DNA of 64,000 bases from Isoptericola luteus (lineage in GTDB: Bacteria > Actinomycetota > Actinomycetes > Actinomycetales > Cellulomonadaceae): NCBI RefSeq assembly GCF_020297055.1, contig NZ_JAIXCQ010000002.1, forward strand, positions 1-64,000, written 5' to 3'. Positions 1 to 8,085 of this stretch are shown piece after piece. Within the stretch, counting starts at the first letter, position 1; each line of letters begins with the position of its first letter. Position numbers and translations under genes: made by a program. Under the pieces are notes generated by a model, which saw nothing but the letters and a program-made list of their open reading frames with translations, ran no database searches and was not told the origin of the DNA.

Positions 1-76
1 CCCCCGGCGCGGGGGGGGGGCCCCCGGGGGGGGGGGGGGCCCCCCCCCCGCCCCCCCCCCCGCCCCCCCCCCCCCC
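1..76. other. G/C homopolymer tract, likely contig-end artefact
   Basis: This stretch is runs of C and G with almost no A or T, and it stops abruptly 8 bases before the stop codon of the first gene. No open frame or structured element is visible. Such runs are typical of low-quality ends of contigs in GC-rich genomes, so I treat it as an assembly or sequencing artefact rather than biology. Confidence 0.7.
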
Positions 77-84
77 ACGCCACG

Positions 85-2373
85 TCAGCGACGCGCGTCG
101 ACGGCCGCGGCGGCGATGTCCGGGTGGTCGGAGAACAGCCCGTCGAGCCCGGCGTCGAGGAAGGCGTCGATCTCGCCGGCGAGGTCGCCGTGCGCGTCCG
201 GGTCGTCGGACGAGCGGAAGTCCGCGGCCAGGAACTGGTTCTCGGCGCGGAACGTCCAGGCATAGGCCTCGAGCCCGGCCCGGTGGACGTCGCGCACCAC
301 GCGGCTGGGCTCGTCGAGCGACCCGTCCGCCGTCCGCGGGATGACGACGTTCTTCTCCATGCTCACGATGTCGATGTACCTGGCCAGCCCGCGCAGGCCC
401 TTCGGCGTGACGAGGTCGGCGTAGGTCCGCGGGTCGCCGGCGGCCACCAGGTCGTACGGCGCGCCGCTCGCCGAGACGTTCAGGGCCAGCCGGACGTCGG
501 TGCGCCGGTCGAGCTCACGCAGGTTCCCGGTCTCGAACGACTGGAGCACCACGGGGGCGCGGCGCGAGTCCAACCCGTTCGCCCGGAGCTCGGCCACGAG
601 CGGCCCGGTGAGGGGGAGCCCGACGGAGTCGAAGTACGTGGGGTGCTTCGTCTCCGGGGCCACGCCGACCGGCTGCCCGTCGCACGTCTCGGAGTGCCGC
701 GCGAGGTCGAGCACCTCGTCGAGCGTCGGGACCTGGTAGAGCCCGTCGAACGCGGTGTTGCCGGGACGGACCTCGGGGAGCCGCTCGACGGCGCGCAGCG
801 TGCGCAGCTCGGCGAGCGTGAAGTCCTCGGTGAACCACCCGGTCACCGCGCGGCCGTCGATGGTCTTGGTGGTGCGGCGGTCGGCGAACTCGGGGTGGTC
901 GGCGACGTCCGTGGTGCCGCCGATCTCGTTCTCGTGGCGGGCCACCAGCACGCCGTCGGAGGTGGGCACCACGTCCGGCTCGATGACGTCGGCACACTGC
1001 AGGATCGCCTGCTCGTAGGCGGCGAGCGTGTGCTCCGGCCGGTACCCGGAGGCCCCGCGGTGCCCGATGACGGTCACGCCGTCGTCCCGGGTGCGCTCGC
1101 GCTCCAGGTCGACGACGACCATCTCGGTGTCGTCCGGGGTGCCGGGGTTGCGCGCGGCGTTGCCCGGGTAGTTGTTGTCGTTGCCGATCAGGATGCGGCC
1201 GTCCTCGAGGCGCAGCACCGTCTCGAACGACTGCACCGGCAGGGCGTACGTCTCGCCGAGGCCGTAGCCCTCGCCCGCGTCGATGCCGCGCGGGTTCTCG
1301 ATGCGCAGCGCGTCCAGCACGAGCTCCTTGCGCACGTAGCCGTCGCGGTCGGTGCGGCTCAGGTCGATCTCGTAGACCCGCTTGGTGACCGATGCGGGGC
1401 CCTCGAAGTCGTCGCGCTCGACGATCCAGAACGAGTCCCGCCCCACGGCGAAGGCGTCGCCGAGCACGTTCGCCTCCTGGTCGGTCTGGTAGTCCCAGGT
1501 GCGGCCGGTGTACTCACCCCGGCGGGTGTCGAACTCGTGGATCACCCGACGGCGCTGGTCGGCGTCGTCCACGATCGCGCCCTCGAGCACGGGGTACAGG
1601 TAGCGCCCGCCGCGCGTGCCCGCCATCGCCTCGAAGCCGCGGCTGGCGCGCAGCGTCGGCTCCTCGCCGTCCGCCAGGTACGGGTTCTGCGGGGACCTCA
1701 GCCCCCCGGGCAGCGAGAACGGCTTCTCCAGCAGGGTGCCGTCCGCGTCGAAGTGCAGCAGGAACGGCCCGAACTCCTCACCCACCCACAGCGTGCCGTC
1801 GTCGGCCTGGACGACGGACTCGATGTCGAGGTCGGCCCCGGTGAGCAGCCGGTCGTCGGTGTCCTCGTGCACGATCTCGAAGTCCAGCACGTCGTTCGCG
1901 TCGTTGTACGAGATGTGGTCGAGCACCTCGATCTCGCCGGATCCGGACCTCCTCCCGCCGCCCGTGTCCCAGTCCGGCTCCACGAGGTAGCTGCGCAGCA
2001 GGAAGTCCGCCGAGTTGCCCTGGCTGCCGAACCCGTTGTCGGGCTGCGCCCAGAACGTGCCGTCGCCGTTGTCGACCATCGCCGAGAAGCCCGGGATCAC
2101 CTGGCCGTCCCAAGGCCCTTGGCGTCCGTTCGCGGACGCCGCCTGGGCGCCCGACGGCGGCCCTTCGGCAAGGTGGTCGGCGGACAGGGTCGCACGCCCC
2201 TCGAGCGTGGGGACGAGGTGCGTCGTGACCTTGCCGGGCCGGTCGTGACCGCTGCCGTGGCCGCCACCATGGCCGTCATGGCCGTGGCCGGCGAACGCGA
2301 CAGGTGCCGAGGTGAGCAGGAGGGCCGCGGCGGTACCGGCCGCGGCGACGCTGACGAGCCGAGAGGATCTCAT
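85..2373 (-). CDS. Secreted phytase-like esterase / glycerophosphodiester phosphodiesterase fusion
   Basis: A 762-residue exported protein. Residues 1-28 form a signal peptide ending VAFA. A Gly/His-rich stretch (GHGHDGHGGGHGSGHD) follows, which could bind metal. Residues about 80-430 resemble the esterase-like domain of the phytase family (PF13449), with the FGSQGNSADFLLRSY and SVVQADDGTLWVGEEFGPF blocks. Residues about 432-755 are a glycerophosphodiester phosphodiesterase: HRGASGYRPEHT carries the catalytic His-Arg, and EPDVVPTSDGVLVARHE carries the metal ligands and second His. The likely role is extracellular release of phosphate or glycerol phosphate from phosphodiesters. The gene stands alone; a weak GGGA precedes the ATG. 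Substrate is inferred from family only. Confidence 0.85.
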   Translation of the reverse strand: MRSSRLVSVAAAGTAAALLLTSAPVAFAGHGHDGHGGGHGSGHDRPGKVTTHLVPTLEGRATLSADHLAEGPPSGAQAASANGRQGPWDGQVIPGFSAMVDNGDGTFWAQPDNGFGSQGNSADFLLRSYLVEPDWDTGGGRRSGSGEIEVLDHISYNDANDVLDFEIVHEDTDDRLLTGADLDIESVVQADDGTLWVGEEFGPFLLHFDADGTLLEKPFSLPGGLRSPQNPYLADGEEPTLRASRGFEAMAGTRGGRYLYPVLEGAIVDDADQRRRVIHEFDTRRGEYTGRTWDYQTDQEANVLGDAFAVGRDSFWIVERDDFEGPASVTKRVYEIDLSRTDRDGYVRKELVLDALRIENPRGIDAGEGYGLGETYALPVQSFETVLRLEDGRILIGNDNNYPGNAARNPGTPDDTEMVVVDLERERTRDDGVTVIGHRGASGYRPEHTLAAYEQAILQCADVIEPDVVPTSDGVLVARHENEIGGTTDVADHPEFADRRTTKTIDGRAVTGWFTEDFTLAELRTLRAVERLPEVRPGNTAFDGLYQVPTLDEVLDLARHSETCDGQPVGVAPETKHPTYFDSVGLPLTGPLVAELRANGLDSRRAPVVLQSFETGNLRELDRRTDVRLALNVSASGAPYDLVAAGDPRTYADLVTPKGLRGLARYIDIVSMEKNVVIPRTADGSLDEPSRVVRDVHRAGLEAYAWTFRAENQFLAADFRSSDDPDAHGDLAGEIDAFLDAGLDGLFSDHPDIAAAAVDARR

Positions 2374-2552
2374 GCTGCGATCCCACCCCAGGCCGGAGAC
2401 GCTCGCACGAACAGGACAGGACGCCCGGGCATCGACTGCGTGAACCTCTGCTCCGTGGGGCGGTCCTGGACGATGATGACGTCGTCCTTGCCGTCGCCGG
2501 CCTCTCGCTTCGCCGGCAGATGCTGCCCATTTCGCATCTCCAGGATCGAGGC

Positions 2553-2891
2553 TCAGGCCCCGCCGTCGGTGCCGGCGACACTTTCGACATAGTCCGACAC
2601 GAGCTGGAGGCCGAGGTGCTCGACCTGGACCTCTCCTACCTCGCCGCCGTCACCCCCGGGTCGAAACCTCCCGGCGAAGACGACGCGAACACTGCCGAGC
2701 ATGCGCGAGAGGTATTCAAGTTGCACTGCATTCTGATCAAAGATCATCAGGCGGTAGCGGACCTCATCGACGGTGGCATCGGGTGAGGATGCCACGTATC
2801 GAACTGCATTCGCGTAGACATATCGACGACCTTCGTCACCCAAGAGGTCACCGCAATGAGTGATTGCGCCGTAGTCGGATACATAGCTCAC
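2553..2891 (-). CDS. Hypothetical protein in lower-GC islet
   Basis: A 112-residue soluble protein that I do not recognise. It starts with GTG at 2891-2889, and a clear GGAGG lies 9 bases upstream, which fixes the start and supports it being real. The first 75 residues look like a folded domain (SDYGAITHCGDLL, RRYVYANAVRYVAS, MIFDQNAVQLEYLSRML); the last 35 are Gly/Glu/Val rich. Base composition is visibly lower in GC than the neighbours. It sits 60 bases downstream of the interrupted secreted protein gene on the same strand, so the two may share a transcript. No function can be assigned. Confidence 0.6.
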   Translation of the reverse strand: MSYVSDYGAITHCGDLLGDEGRRYVYANAVRYVASSPDATVDEVRYRLMIFDQNAVQLEYLSRMLGSVRVVFAGRFRPGGDGGEVGEVQVEHLGLQLVSDYVESVAGTDGGA

Positions 2892-2951
2892 AGAATCGCC
2901 CCTCCAGGGAGCATCGGAGTGGCCGGCCCCCAGCGCCCCGCCTCCGATCCC

Positions 2952-3329
2952 TCAGCAAGCTGTCGCATAGTCCTGCTTGTTAGCCACGTCGCCGGTCGAG
3001 CCTCGTGCGACGAGAACACCGTTCTCGCGAACCATCACCATCCAGTAATAGGACGGTGGGCACTGAACTTTCGTGAACCTCCAGCAGTCAGAGTTGACGT
3101 AGGTCACCCAGTGGACGTTGTTCACGAGCCAGGTCCGCCGACGCTCACAGGCAGCAGCCGATGTAATGTGGGCATAGTCGTAGGGTACTCACGAATCGAG
3201 CGGCGCCACATCAGCGCTTGTGGCGGTTGGACTCTTGGGGGCCACTGCGGCGGATGCCGAATAAACGGGTATTAATGCAAGCACCGCTGCAAGTACGGCT
3301 CCTGCAATTGTCCGAATCACGTGCGTCAT
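2952..3329 (-). pseudogene. Small secreted cysteine-containing protein interrupted by in-frame TGA
   Basis: The ATG at 3329-3327 has GAGGAG 7 bases upstream and encodes a signal peptide (MTHVIRTIAGAVLAAVLALI then PVYSASA). The frame hits TGA at 3191-3189 after 46 codons, but it then stays open in the same frame for 78 more codons to a TGA at 2954-2952. The downstream part is protein-like, with four cysteines (contexts AAACERR, NSDCWRF, VQCPPSYYW, YATAC) that could form two disulfides. No start codon with a Shine-Dalgarno site lies near the break. The simplest reading is one secreted protein of about 124 residues split by a nonsense change or base-call error; TGA readthrough is possible but unsupported. 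Confidence 0.55.
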
Positions 3330-3669
3330 CGACATGCTCCTCACGGGGAAGTGGGCGCCCGTACCATGCACGGCAGAAACTAGCTTTGACCAGGGACCCG
3401 CGCTCGTCCTGGCACGATGCGGTCTCCACGAGCGCCGGGGCGCCGTCGTCCATGTCGGCTGCGATCTTGGATGCCCCGGAGGGCCGATCCCGGCTCGAGC
3501 TTCTGGGTCGTCCCGGTCTGCTCGGCCGACGACGCGTCGGCTGCAGCACGTTGCGCGCGCGGGCGCCGCATGCTCCCAGCGTGGTACGACGATCGAGAGA
3601 CCGCGACGACCTAGCACCTCTGTTCCACCTCGTGGGAGGTGCGGCTCGACAAACCCGCTCCCCGCAGTC
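3330..3669. other. Intergenic stretch with no supported gene
   Basis: This 340-base gap holds the upstream region of the interrupted secreted protein gene (minus strand) and the 3' side of the MFS exporter gene (minus strand). Open frames exist on both strands but none has a plausible start site, a protein-like composition or a recognisable motif. The promoter of the secreted protein gene must lie here, yet I see no convincing -35/-10 pair. It also lacks a clear terminator stem for the exporter gene. Confidence 0.5.
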
Positions 3670-4911
3670 CTAGTGGGCGAGCTCGACCCAGCCGTCGCGG
3701 CGGTAGGCGGGCGTGGCGAGGCCCAGCACGAGCAGCCCGCTGCACAGGGCGCCGAGCATCACTGCCGACATCGCGACGGCTCCCCCACCCAGCACGCCCA
3801 CCAGGGGCGACACCACGCCACCGATCCCGGACTGGACGGCCCCGATCACGGCGGCGGCCGTGCCGGCCCGCTCGCCGTGGCGCGACAGCGCGATCGCCGA
3901 CGCGTTCGCCGGGATCATCCCCTGGAACGCGAGCACCACCCACAGCATGACCAGGAGCCCGAGCAGGCCGCCCGCCCCGGTGAGCGCGACGACAAGCAAC
4001 CCGATCGCGAACACCCCCTGGATCGCCATCGCGGCGCGCAAGATGCGGATGGGGGCGACCTTGCGCACCAGTGCGGCGTTGACCTGCGCCGAGAGCACGA
4101 GACCCAGCCCGTTCACCGCGAACAGCAGGGCGAACTCGGAGTGGCTGAGGCCGTAGCCCGTCTGGAAGACGAACGGTGAGCCCACCACGTAGCTCATGAG
4201 CACCGCCTGGCCGAGCCCGGGGATGACGGCCAGGGCCATGAAGCGCCGGTCGCGCAGCAGGGTGCGGTAGCCGCCGAACACCGAGCCGAGCGAGCCCGTC
4301 TGGCGCCGCTCGGGAGGCAGGGTCTCGGGCATGAGCCGCAGGACGACGAGCGCCATCGCCACGCCCGCCAGGGCCAGCGCGGCGAACACCCAGCGCCAGC
4401 CGGCGGCGGCGGCGATGGCGGAGCCGAAGGTGGGGGCGAGCATGGGCGCGACGCCGATGACGAGCATGAGGCGCGATAGGATGCGCGCGGCCTCGGCGCC
4501 GACGAAGCGGTCGCGGAGCACGGCCATCGCCGCCACGCCGCACGCGGCGTTGAAGAAGCCCTGCGCCAGCCGCAGCCCCACGAGGATCGCCATGGTCGGC
4601 GCGAACGCGCACAGGACCGAGGTGACGACGTGCAGGGCGAGCCCGACGAGCAGGGGTGCGCGCCGACCGTAGCGGTCGGACAGCGGGCCGATGACGAGCT
4701 GCCCCATCGCGCCGCCGATGAGCATGACCGAGATCGACAGCTGCGCGAACGACGCCGAGGAGCCCAGCTCGTCGGCCACCTCGGGAAGGGACGGCAGGTA
4801 CATGTCGACCGTGAACGCCGGCAGCGCCGCGAGAGCCCCGAGCATGATCACCCAGCGGAACGGCGAACGGGCACGCGTGGGCGTCGCGGGGGGCTGGGGC
4901 ATGACGGCCAT
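3670..4911 (-). CDS. MFS multidrug exporter, Bcr/CflA type
   Basis: A 413-residue protein with twelve predicted membrane helices. Features of the Bcr/CflA drug-resistance subfamily (DHA1) are visible: the helix 1 block PAFTVDMYLPSLPEVADELG, the motif A loop GPLSDRYGRRAPLLVG near residue 78, and the motif C-like GVAPMLAPTFGSAI in helix 5. It would use the proton gradient to export hydrophobic toxins or metabolites. It is divergent from the SRAP gene. Start ATG 4911 was chosen because it lies 8 bases after AACGAT, which fits a leaderless start; ATG 4902 is an in-frame alternative. A near-palindrome ATCGTAACGAT lies directly upstream. Substrate unknown. Confidence 0.9.
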   Translation of the reverse strand: MAVMPQPPATPTRARSPFRWVIMLGALAALPAFTVDMYLPSLPEVADELGSSASFAQLSISVMLIGGAMGQLVIGPLSDRYGRRAPLLVGLALHVVTSVLCAFAPTMAILVGLRLAQGFFNAACGVAAMAVLRDRFVGAEAARILSRLMLVIGVAPMLAPTFGSAIAAAAGWRWVFAALALAGVAMALVVLRLMPETLPPERRQTGSLGSVFGGYRTLLRDRRFMALAVIPGLGQAVLMSYVVGSPFVFQTGYGLSHSEFALLFAVNGLGLVLSAQVNAALVRKVAPIRILRAAMAIQGVFAIGLLVVALTGAGGLLGLLVMLWVVLAFQGMIPANASAIALSRHGERAGTAAAVIGAVQSGIGGVVSPLVGVLGGGAVAMSAVMLGALCSGLLVLGLATPAYRRDGWVELAH

Positions 4912-4913
4912 CG

Positions 4914-4930
4914 TATCGAATCGTTACGAT
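4914..4930. promoter_or_regulatory. Palindrome in divergent MFS/SRAP promoter region
   Basis: Read on the minus strand this is ATCGTAACGATTCGATA. The first 11 bases are an odd-length perfect palindrome (ATCGT-A-ACGAT) overlapping the likely -10 of the exporter gene. It could be an operator, but only one copy is present. Confidence 0.3.
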
Positions 4931-5041
4931 CCGTGGCAGGGGAAACCGGCACCGCGTCCCGTGAGCCCTCTCACCCCACTCCCCGTCCCGTCTCCGCGGC
5001 GGGGACGGGAGGCTGTCGGTGGGGTGCGTCACGATGGAGGC

Positions 5042-5842
5042 ATGTGCGGTCGCTACGCGTCCTTCCGCGACGCCCAGGACATCGCCGACGACCTCGCCGT
5101 CGCCGACATCGCCGACGACGCGCGGCTGCTGCCGCCGTCGTGGAACGTCGCACCCACGGACCCTGTCCGGATCGTCGTCGAGCGCCCGCAGCGCATCGAC
5201 GGCAGGAACACCGGGGAGATCACCCGTTCCCTGCGGCTCGCCCGGTGGGGGCTCGTCCCGTCGTGGGCGAAGGACCCGGGCATCGGCGCCCGGATGATCA
5301 ACGCGCGCTCGGAGACGCTGCTCGACAAGTCGGCGTTCGCCAAGCCCCTCGGGGTGCGCCGCTGCCTGCTGCCGGCCGACGGCTACTACGAGTGGCGCAA
5401 GCTCACCCTGCCCGACGGCGCACCCGCCCGGGCCGGGTCCACGAGCAAGGTGCCCAAGCAGCCCTACTGGATCCACCCCGCCGAGGGGGGCGTCGCGGCG
5501 CTCGCGGGCCTCTACGAGTTCTGGCGGGACCGGTCCAAGGCCGACGACGACCCGGACCGCTGGCTCGTCTCGGCCACCGTGATCACCACCGCGGCGTCGA
5601 AGGACCTGGAGCGCATCCACGACCGGATGCCGGTGATCCTCCCGGCGGACGCCTGGGACGCCTGGCTCGACCCTGCCGTCGGCGCCGAGGAGGCGATGTC
5701 GATCGTCGGCGGTCCGCAGGTCGGCATGGCCACGCGCCCCGTCGGGGACGCCGTCGGCTCGGTGCAGAACAACCGGCCCTCGCTCATCGAGCCGGACCCC
5801 GACCCCCGCGACCCTGACGTCGTCGCCGTGGGCGGCCCCTGA
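5042..5842 (+). CDS. SRAP domain protein (YedK/HMCES family)
   Basis: A 266-residue protein covering the whole SRAP domain. It crosslinks to abasic sites in single-stranded DNA through the N-terminal cysteine and so shields them. The start is fixed by chemistry: MCGRYASF puts Cys2 at the N terminus after Met removal. Other family motifs are INARSETLLDKSAF near 90, YYEWRK near 118 and the active-site IHDRMPVIL near 193. GGAGG lies only one base before the ATG, too close to act as a ribosome site, while CACGAT sits 6 bases upstream, so a leaderless message is likely. It stands alone, opposite the MFS exporter. Confidence 0.92.
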   Translation: MCGRYASFRDAQDIADDLAVADIADDARLLPPSWNVAPTDPVRIVVERPQRIDGRNTGEITRSLRLARWGLVPSWAKDPGIGARMINARSETLLDKSAFAKPLGVRRCLLPADGYYEWRKLTLPDGAPARAGSTSKVPKQPYWIHPAEGGVAALAGLYEFWRDRSKADDDPDRWLVSATVITTAASKDLERIHDRMPVILPADAWDAWLDPAVGAEEAMSIVGGPQVGMATRPVGDAVGSVQNNRPSLIEPDPDPRDPDVVAVGGP

Positions 5843-5870
5843 GCCTCCGGAGACGAGCCGTCCGGCGATG

Positions 5871-5930
5871 AGCAGCCCGGAGACGAGCAGCCCGGAGACG
5901 AGCAGCCCGGAGACGAGCAGCCCGGACGCA
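5871..5930. repeat. 15-bp tandem repeat, four copies
   Basis: Four head-to-tail copies of AGCAGCCCGGAGACG (the last reads AGCAGCCCGGACGCA) lie between the convergent ends of the SRAP and cyclase genes. A degenerate copy precedes them at about 5845-5870. The repeat is in non-coding sequence; it has no spacer structure and does not form a strong stem. Confidence 0.9.
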
Positions 5931-5955
5931 AGCGGGCCGGGCGCGTCCGCGACGC

Positions 5956-7002
5956 TCAGGCGCCGGTGTACGCCCGCTGCAGCCGCACCGGCGTGACCTC
6001 GCCGATGCCCTGGAGCTCCTGCGGCTCCTGCGCGGTCAGGGCGTAGCGCGACGACGACGCGAGCAGGCGGGCGGTGGGCGGGTCCACCAGCACGGACGTC
6101 GGCTCCGCCAGCTCCGTGATGCGGGAGGCGAGGTTCACGTCCGGGCCGAAGACGTCGCCGAACCGCGACAGCACGCGCCCCCACACGAAGCCGACCCGCA
6201 CGGGGATCTCGTCCTCGGTGGTGTGCGGCGCCGCCAGCCCGAGCGCGACCTCGGCGCCGGTCGTGACGTCGTCGGCGACGAACAGCACCGCGTCGCCGAT
6301 GGTCTTCACGACCCGCCCCCCGGCCTCCGTGATGACGTCCCGCGCCCGCGACTCGAAGACCTGCACGAACTCGGCGAGCTCCTGGGAGCCCAGGCCGGCG
6401 GTGCGCTTGGTGAACGAGACGATGTCGGCGAAGCCGACCGCCCGCCGCAGCGGGAGCTGGTCGACGGCAGCGGCGTCCGACGTCGCCCGGATCCCGCCGA
6501 ACTCCGTCGCGAGACGTCCGGTGAGCGCCGCGAGCTGCAGCCGCCAGGCGTGCTCGAGCTGGCGGGACATCTTGTCCGCGAGGTCGGGCACGCGGTCGAG
6601 CGCGGCGAGGCGGGCGCTCGCGTCGTCGAGCCCGTGCCGCCGCTGGATCAGCTCGACCAGGGCCTCCACGTGCCACAGCGCGAGCCGGTCGGTGGTGTGC
6701 CCGAGCGACCGGATGAACGTCATCTGCGCCTGCTCGTCGAGCTGCTCGTCCGTGACGAGATCGCCCACCTCGCGCAGCGCCTGCATGTCCGCGTCGGTGA
6801 ACAGGGTCTCCGTGGGGTGCGTGACGGGAAGGCCGAGCCACCGCCAGTAGTTCTCGATGAACTCCCGCGACAGCCCCGTCCCCGCGACCAGCTCGGCCAG
6901 GGTGTACCGCCGGGGTCCGCCGAGGATCGCCTCGTCGAGCCTCGCGGCGGTGTCGTCCGGGGTGGCCCCCGCGGGAGTGCCAGTGGTGGTGTCGCTCGTC
7001 AC
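5956..7002 (-). CDS. Class III adenylate cyclase with N-terminal regulatory domain
   Basis: A 348-residue cytosolic enzyme that makes cAMP from ATP. Residues 20-180 are the helical regulatory domain common in actinobacterial cyclases (LGLPVTHPTETLFTDADMQAL). The catalytic domain spans about 183-345: metal-binding Asp in GFADIVSFTKR near 189, the second metal region KTIGDAVLFVA near 235 with its Lys, and GPDVNLASRIT near 286 with the adenine Asp and the transition-state Asn and Arg. The Lys/Asp pair argues for ATP rather than GTP. GTG 7002 was chosen because longer frames upstream are low-complexity Arg/Gly sequence. It lies beside birA and the carboxylase beta gene, an order also found in Streptomyces. 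Confidence 0.9.
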   Translation of the reverse strand: MTSDTTTGTPAGATPDDTAARLDEAILGGPRRYTLAELVAGTGLSREFIENYWRWLGLPVTHPTETLFTDADMQALREVGDLVTDEQLDEQAQMTFIRSLGHTTDRLALWHVEALVELIQRRHGLDDASARLAALDRVPDLADKMSRQLEHAWRLQLAALTGRLATEFGGIRATSDAAAVDQLPLRRAVGFADIVSFTKRTAGLGSQELAEFVQVFESRARDVITEAGGRVVKTIGDAVLFVADDVTTGAEVALGLAAPHTTEDEIPVRVGFVWGRVLSRFGDVFGPDVNLASRITELAEPTSVLVDPPTARLLASSSRYALTAQEPQELQGIGEVTPVRLQRAYTGA

Positions 7003-7046
7003 GTCCCCACTGTAGCCAGCGCGGGCTGTGTGCCGGCTGGGTGTCG

Positions 7047-7952
7047 TCAGGGCCGGCGCAGGTGGTGCACGTCCCCCGCGGTGACCACCCGCTCGCCGTC
7101 GGGGGTGTCGAGCACGAGCGAGCCGTCGGGGGTGAGCCGGGACGCCGTGCCCTCGTACGCCCCGGCGCCGCCCACCAGCTCGGCGCGCACGGGCGTCCCG
7201 AGCGTCGCGGACGCCGCGCGGTAGGCCTCGTCCAGCCGGGCGGACGCCACGTCGCCGCCCGCCTCCTCCCACCGGCCGACGACGGTGCACAGCCGCCGGG
7301 CGAGCGCGCCCAGCAGCTCACCGCGGTCCACCTGCACCCCGGCCAGGGCGAGCGAGGTCGCCGTCGGCACCGGGAGCTCGTCCGCCGTCTGGGAGACGTT
7401 GACACCGACCCCCACGACGACGGCGGAGCGGCCCGCGCTCCCGGACCCTCCGGCGCCCTCGTCGGCGCGGGGCTCCCCGGGGGCTCCGGGGCGTCCCGGC
7501 ACGACCTCCGCCAGGATGCCCGCCACCTTGCGGAACTCCCCGAAGCCGGGCACGGCGGGGGCCGCGGGCAGCAGCACGTCGTTGGGCCACTTCAGCCGCG
7601 CGGCGCCCTCGTCGCCGGCCCCCACGTCCCGCAGCGCGCCGACCACCGCGAGACCGGCCAGGAGAGGCAGCCAGCCCAGCGCCGAGGCGGGCACCCGCGG
7701 CCGCAGCAGGAACGACGCCGTGAGCGCGGCCCGCGGGGGCGTCGCCCAGGTGCGCCCGGCACGCCCCCGCCCCGCCGCCTGGTGCTCGGCGACCAGGACC
7801 CCGGGCGCGGCCAGGGCGCCCGACCGCGCCCGGGCGACGAGCTCGGTGCTCGTCGACGGCGTCTCGGAGAGCACGTCGAGCCAGGCGAGGGGGCCGTTGG
7901 GCGCGAGCAGGTCGCGGCGCAGGGCGCTGATGTCGAGGAGGTCGCGGGTCAC
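7047..7952 (-). CDS. birA: Biotin--[acetyl-CoA-carboxylase] ligase
   Basis: A 301-residue enzyme that attaches biotin to the carrier lysine of acyl-CoA carboxylase, here very likely the alpha subunit encoded at 16514. Visible motifs are the biotin loop [20 protein letters not shown] near 75-95, [10 protein letters not shown] with the catalytic Lys, and [11 protein letters not shown]. No N-terminal helix-turn-helix is present, so it is the monofunctional class and not a DNA-binding repressor. An Ala/Gly-rich insert (about residues 160-190) extends one loop. GTG 7952 was chosen because CACGAT lies 6 bases before it; GTG 7970 is the alternative. It is divergent from its partner, the carboxylase beta gene. 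Confidence 0.92.
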   Translation of the reverse strand: MTRDLLDISALRRDLLAPNGPLAWLDVLSETPSTSTELVARARSGALAAPGVLVAEHQAAGRGRAGRTWATPPRAALTASFLLRPRVPASALGWLPLLAGLAVVGALRDVGAGDEGAARLKWPNDVLLPAAPAVPGFGEFRKVAGILAEVVPGRPGAPGEPRADEGAGGSGSAGRSAVVVGVGVNVSQTADELPVPTATSLALAGVQVDRGELLGALARRLCTVVGRWEEAGGDVASARLDEAYRAASATLGTPVRAELVGGAGAYEGTASRLTPDGSLVLDTPDGERVVTAGDVHHLRRP

Positions 7953-7967
7953 GGCACGATCGTGCCG
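7952..7967. promoter_or_regulatory. 16-bp perfect palindrome at the birA start
   Basis: CGGCACGATCGTGCCG is a perfect palindrome that contains the putative CACGAT -10 hexamer of birA and touches its GTG codon. A protein bound here would block birA transcription. The regulator is unknown and the site could be chance in GC-rich DNA. Confidence 0.4.
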
Positions 7968-8072
7968 CACCGGGCCCACGTCGCGGGACCCCGCCGCAGA
8001 TTTGTGGGGTCCCACCAAAGAAGCGGGCGGTCACGCGGCCTGTCGCCCATCGATCGGTGGCAACCCACCAAC

Positions 8073-8078
8073 TAGGGT
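8073..8078 (+). promoter_or_regulatory. TAGGGT -10 hexamer of carboxylase beta gene
   Basis: TAGGGT ends 7 bases before the GTG at 8086, the spacing expected when transcription starts at the start codon (leaderless message). There is no Shine-Dalgarno site. Confidence 0.55.
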
Positions 8079-8085
8079 CGGTCGG

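Noticed and set aside
124-2592. 822-codon plus-strand open frame over the GDPD fusion gene
   Set aside because: It is antisense to a gene with clear signal peptide and catalytic motifs, and its Arg/Val/Gly/His-rich translation is typical of GC-rich shadow frames.
2520-2786. 88-codon plus-strand frame in the lower-GC islet
   Set aside because: No ribosome site, and it is antisense to the minus-strand frame that has a strong GGAGG and GTG start.
7003-7046. Weak hairpin between birA and the cyclase gene
   Set aside because: Only 5-6 paired bases with a long loop; not distinguishable from chance at this GC content.
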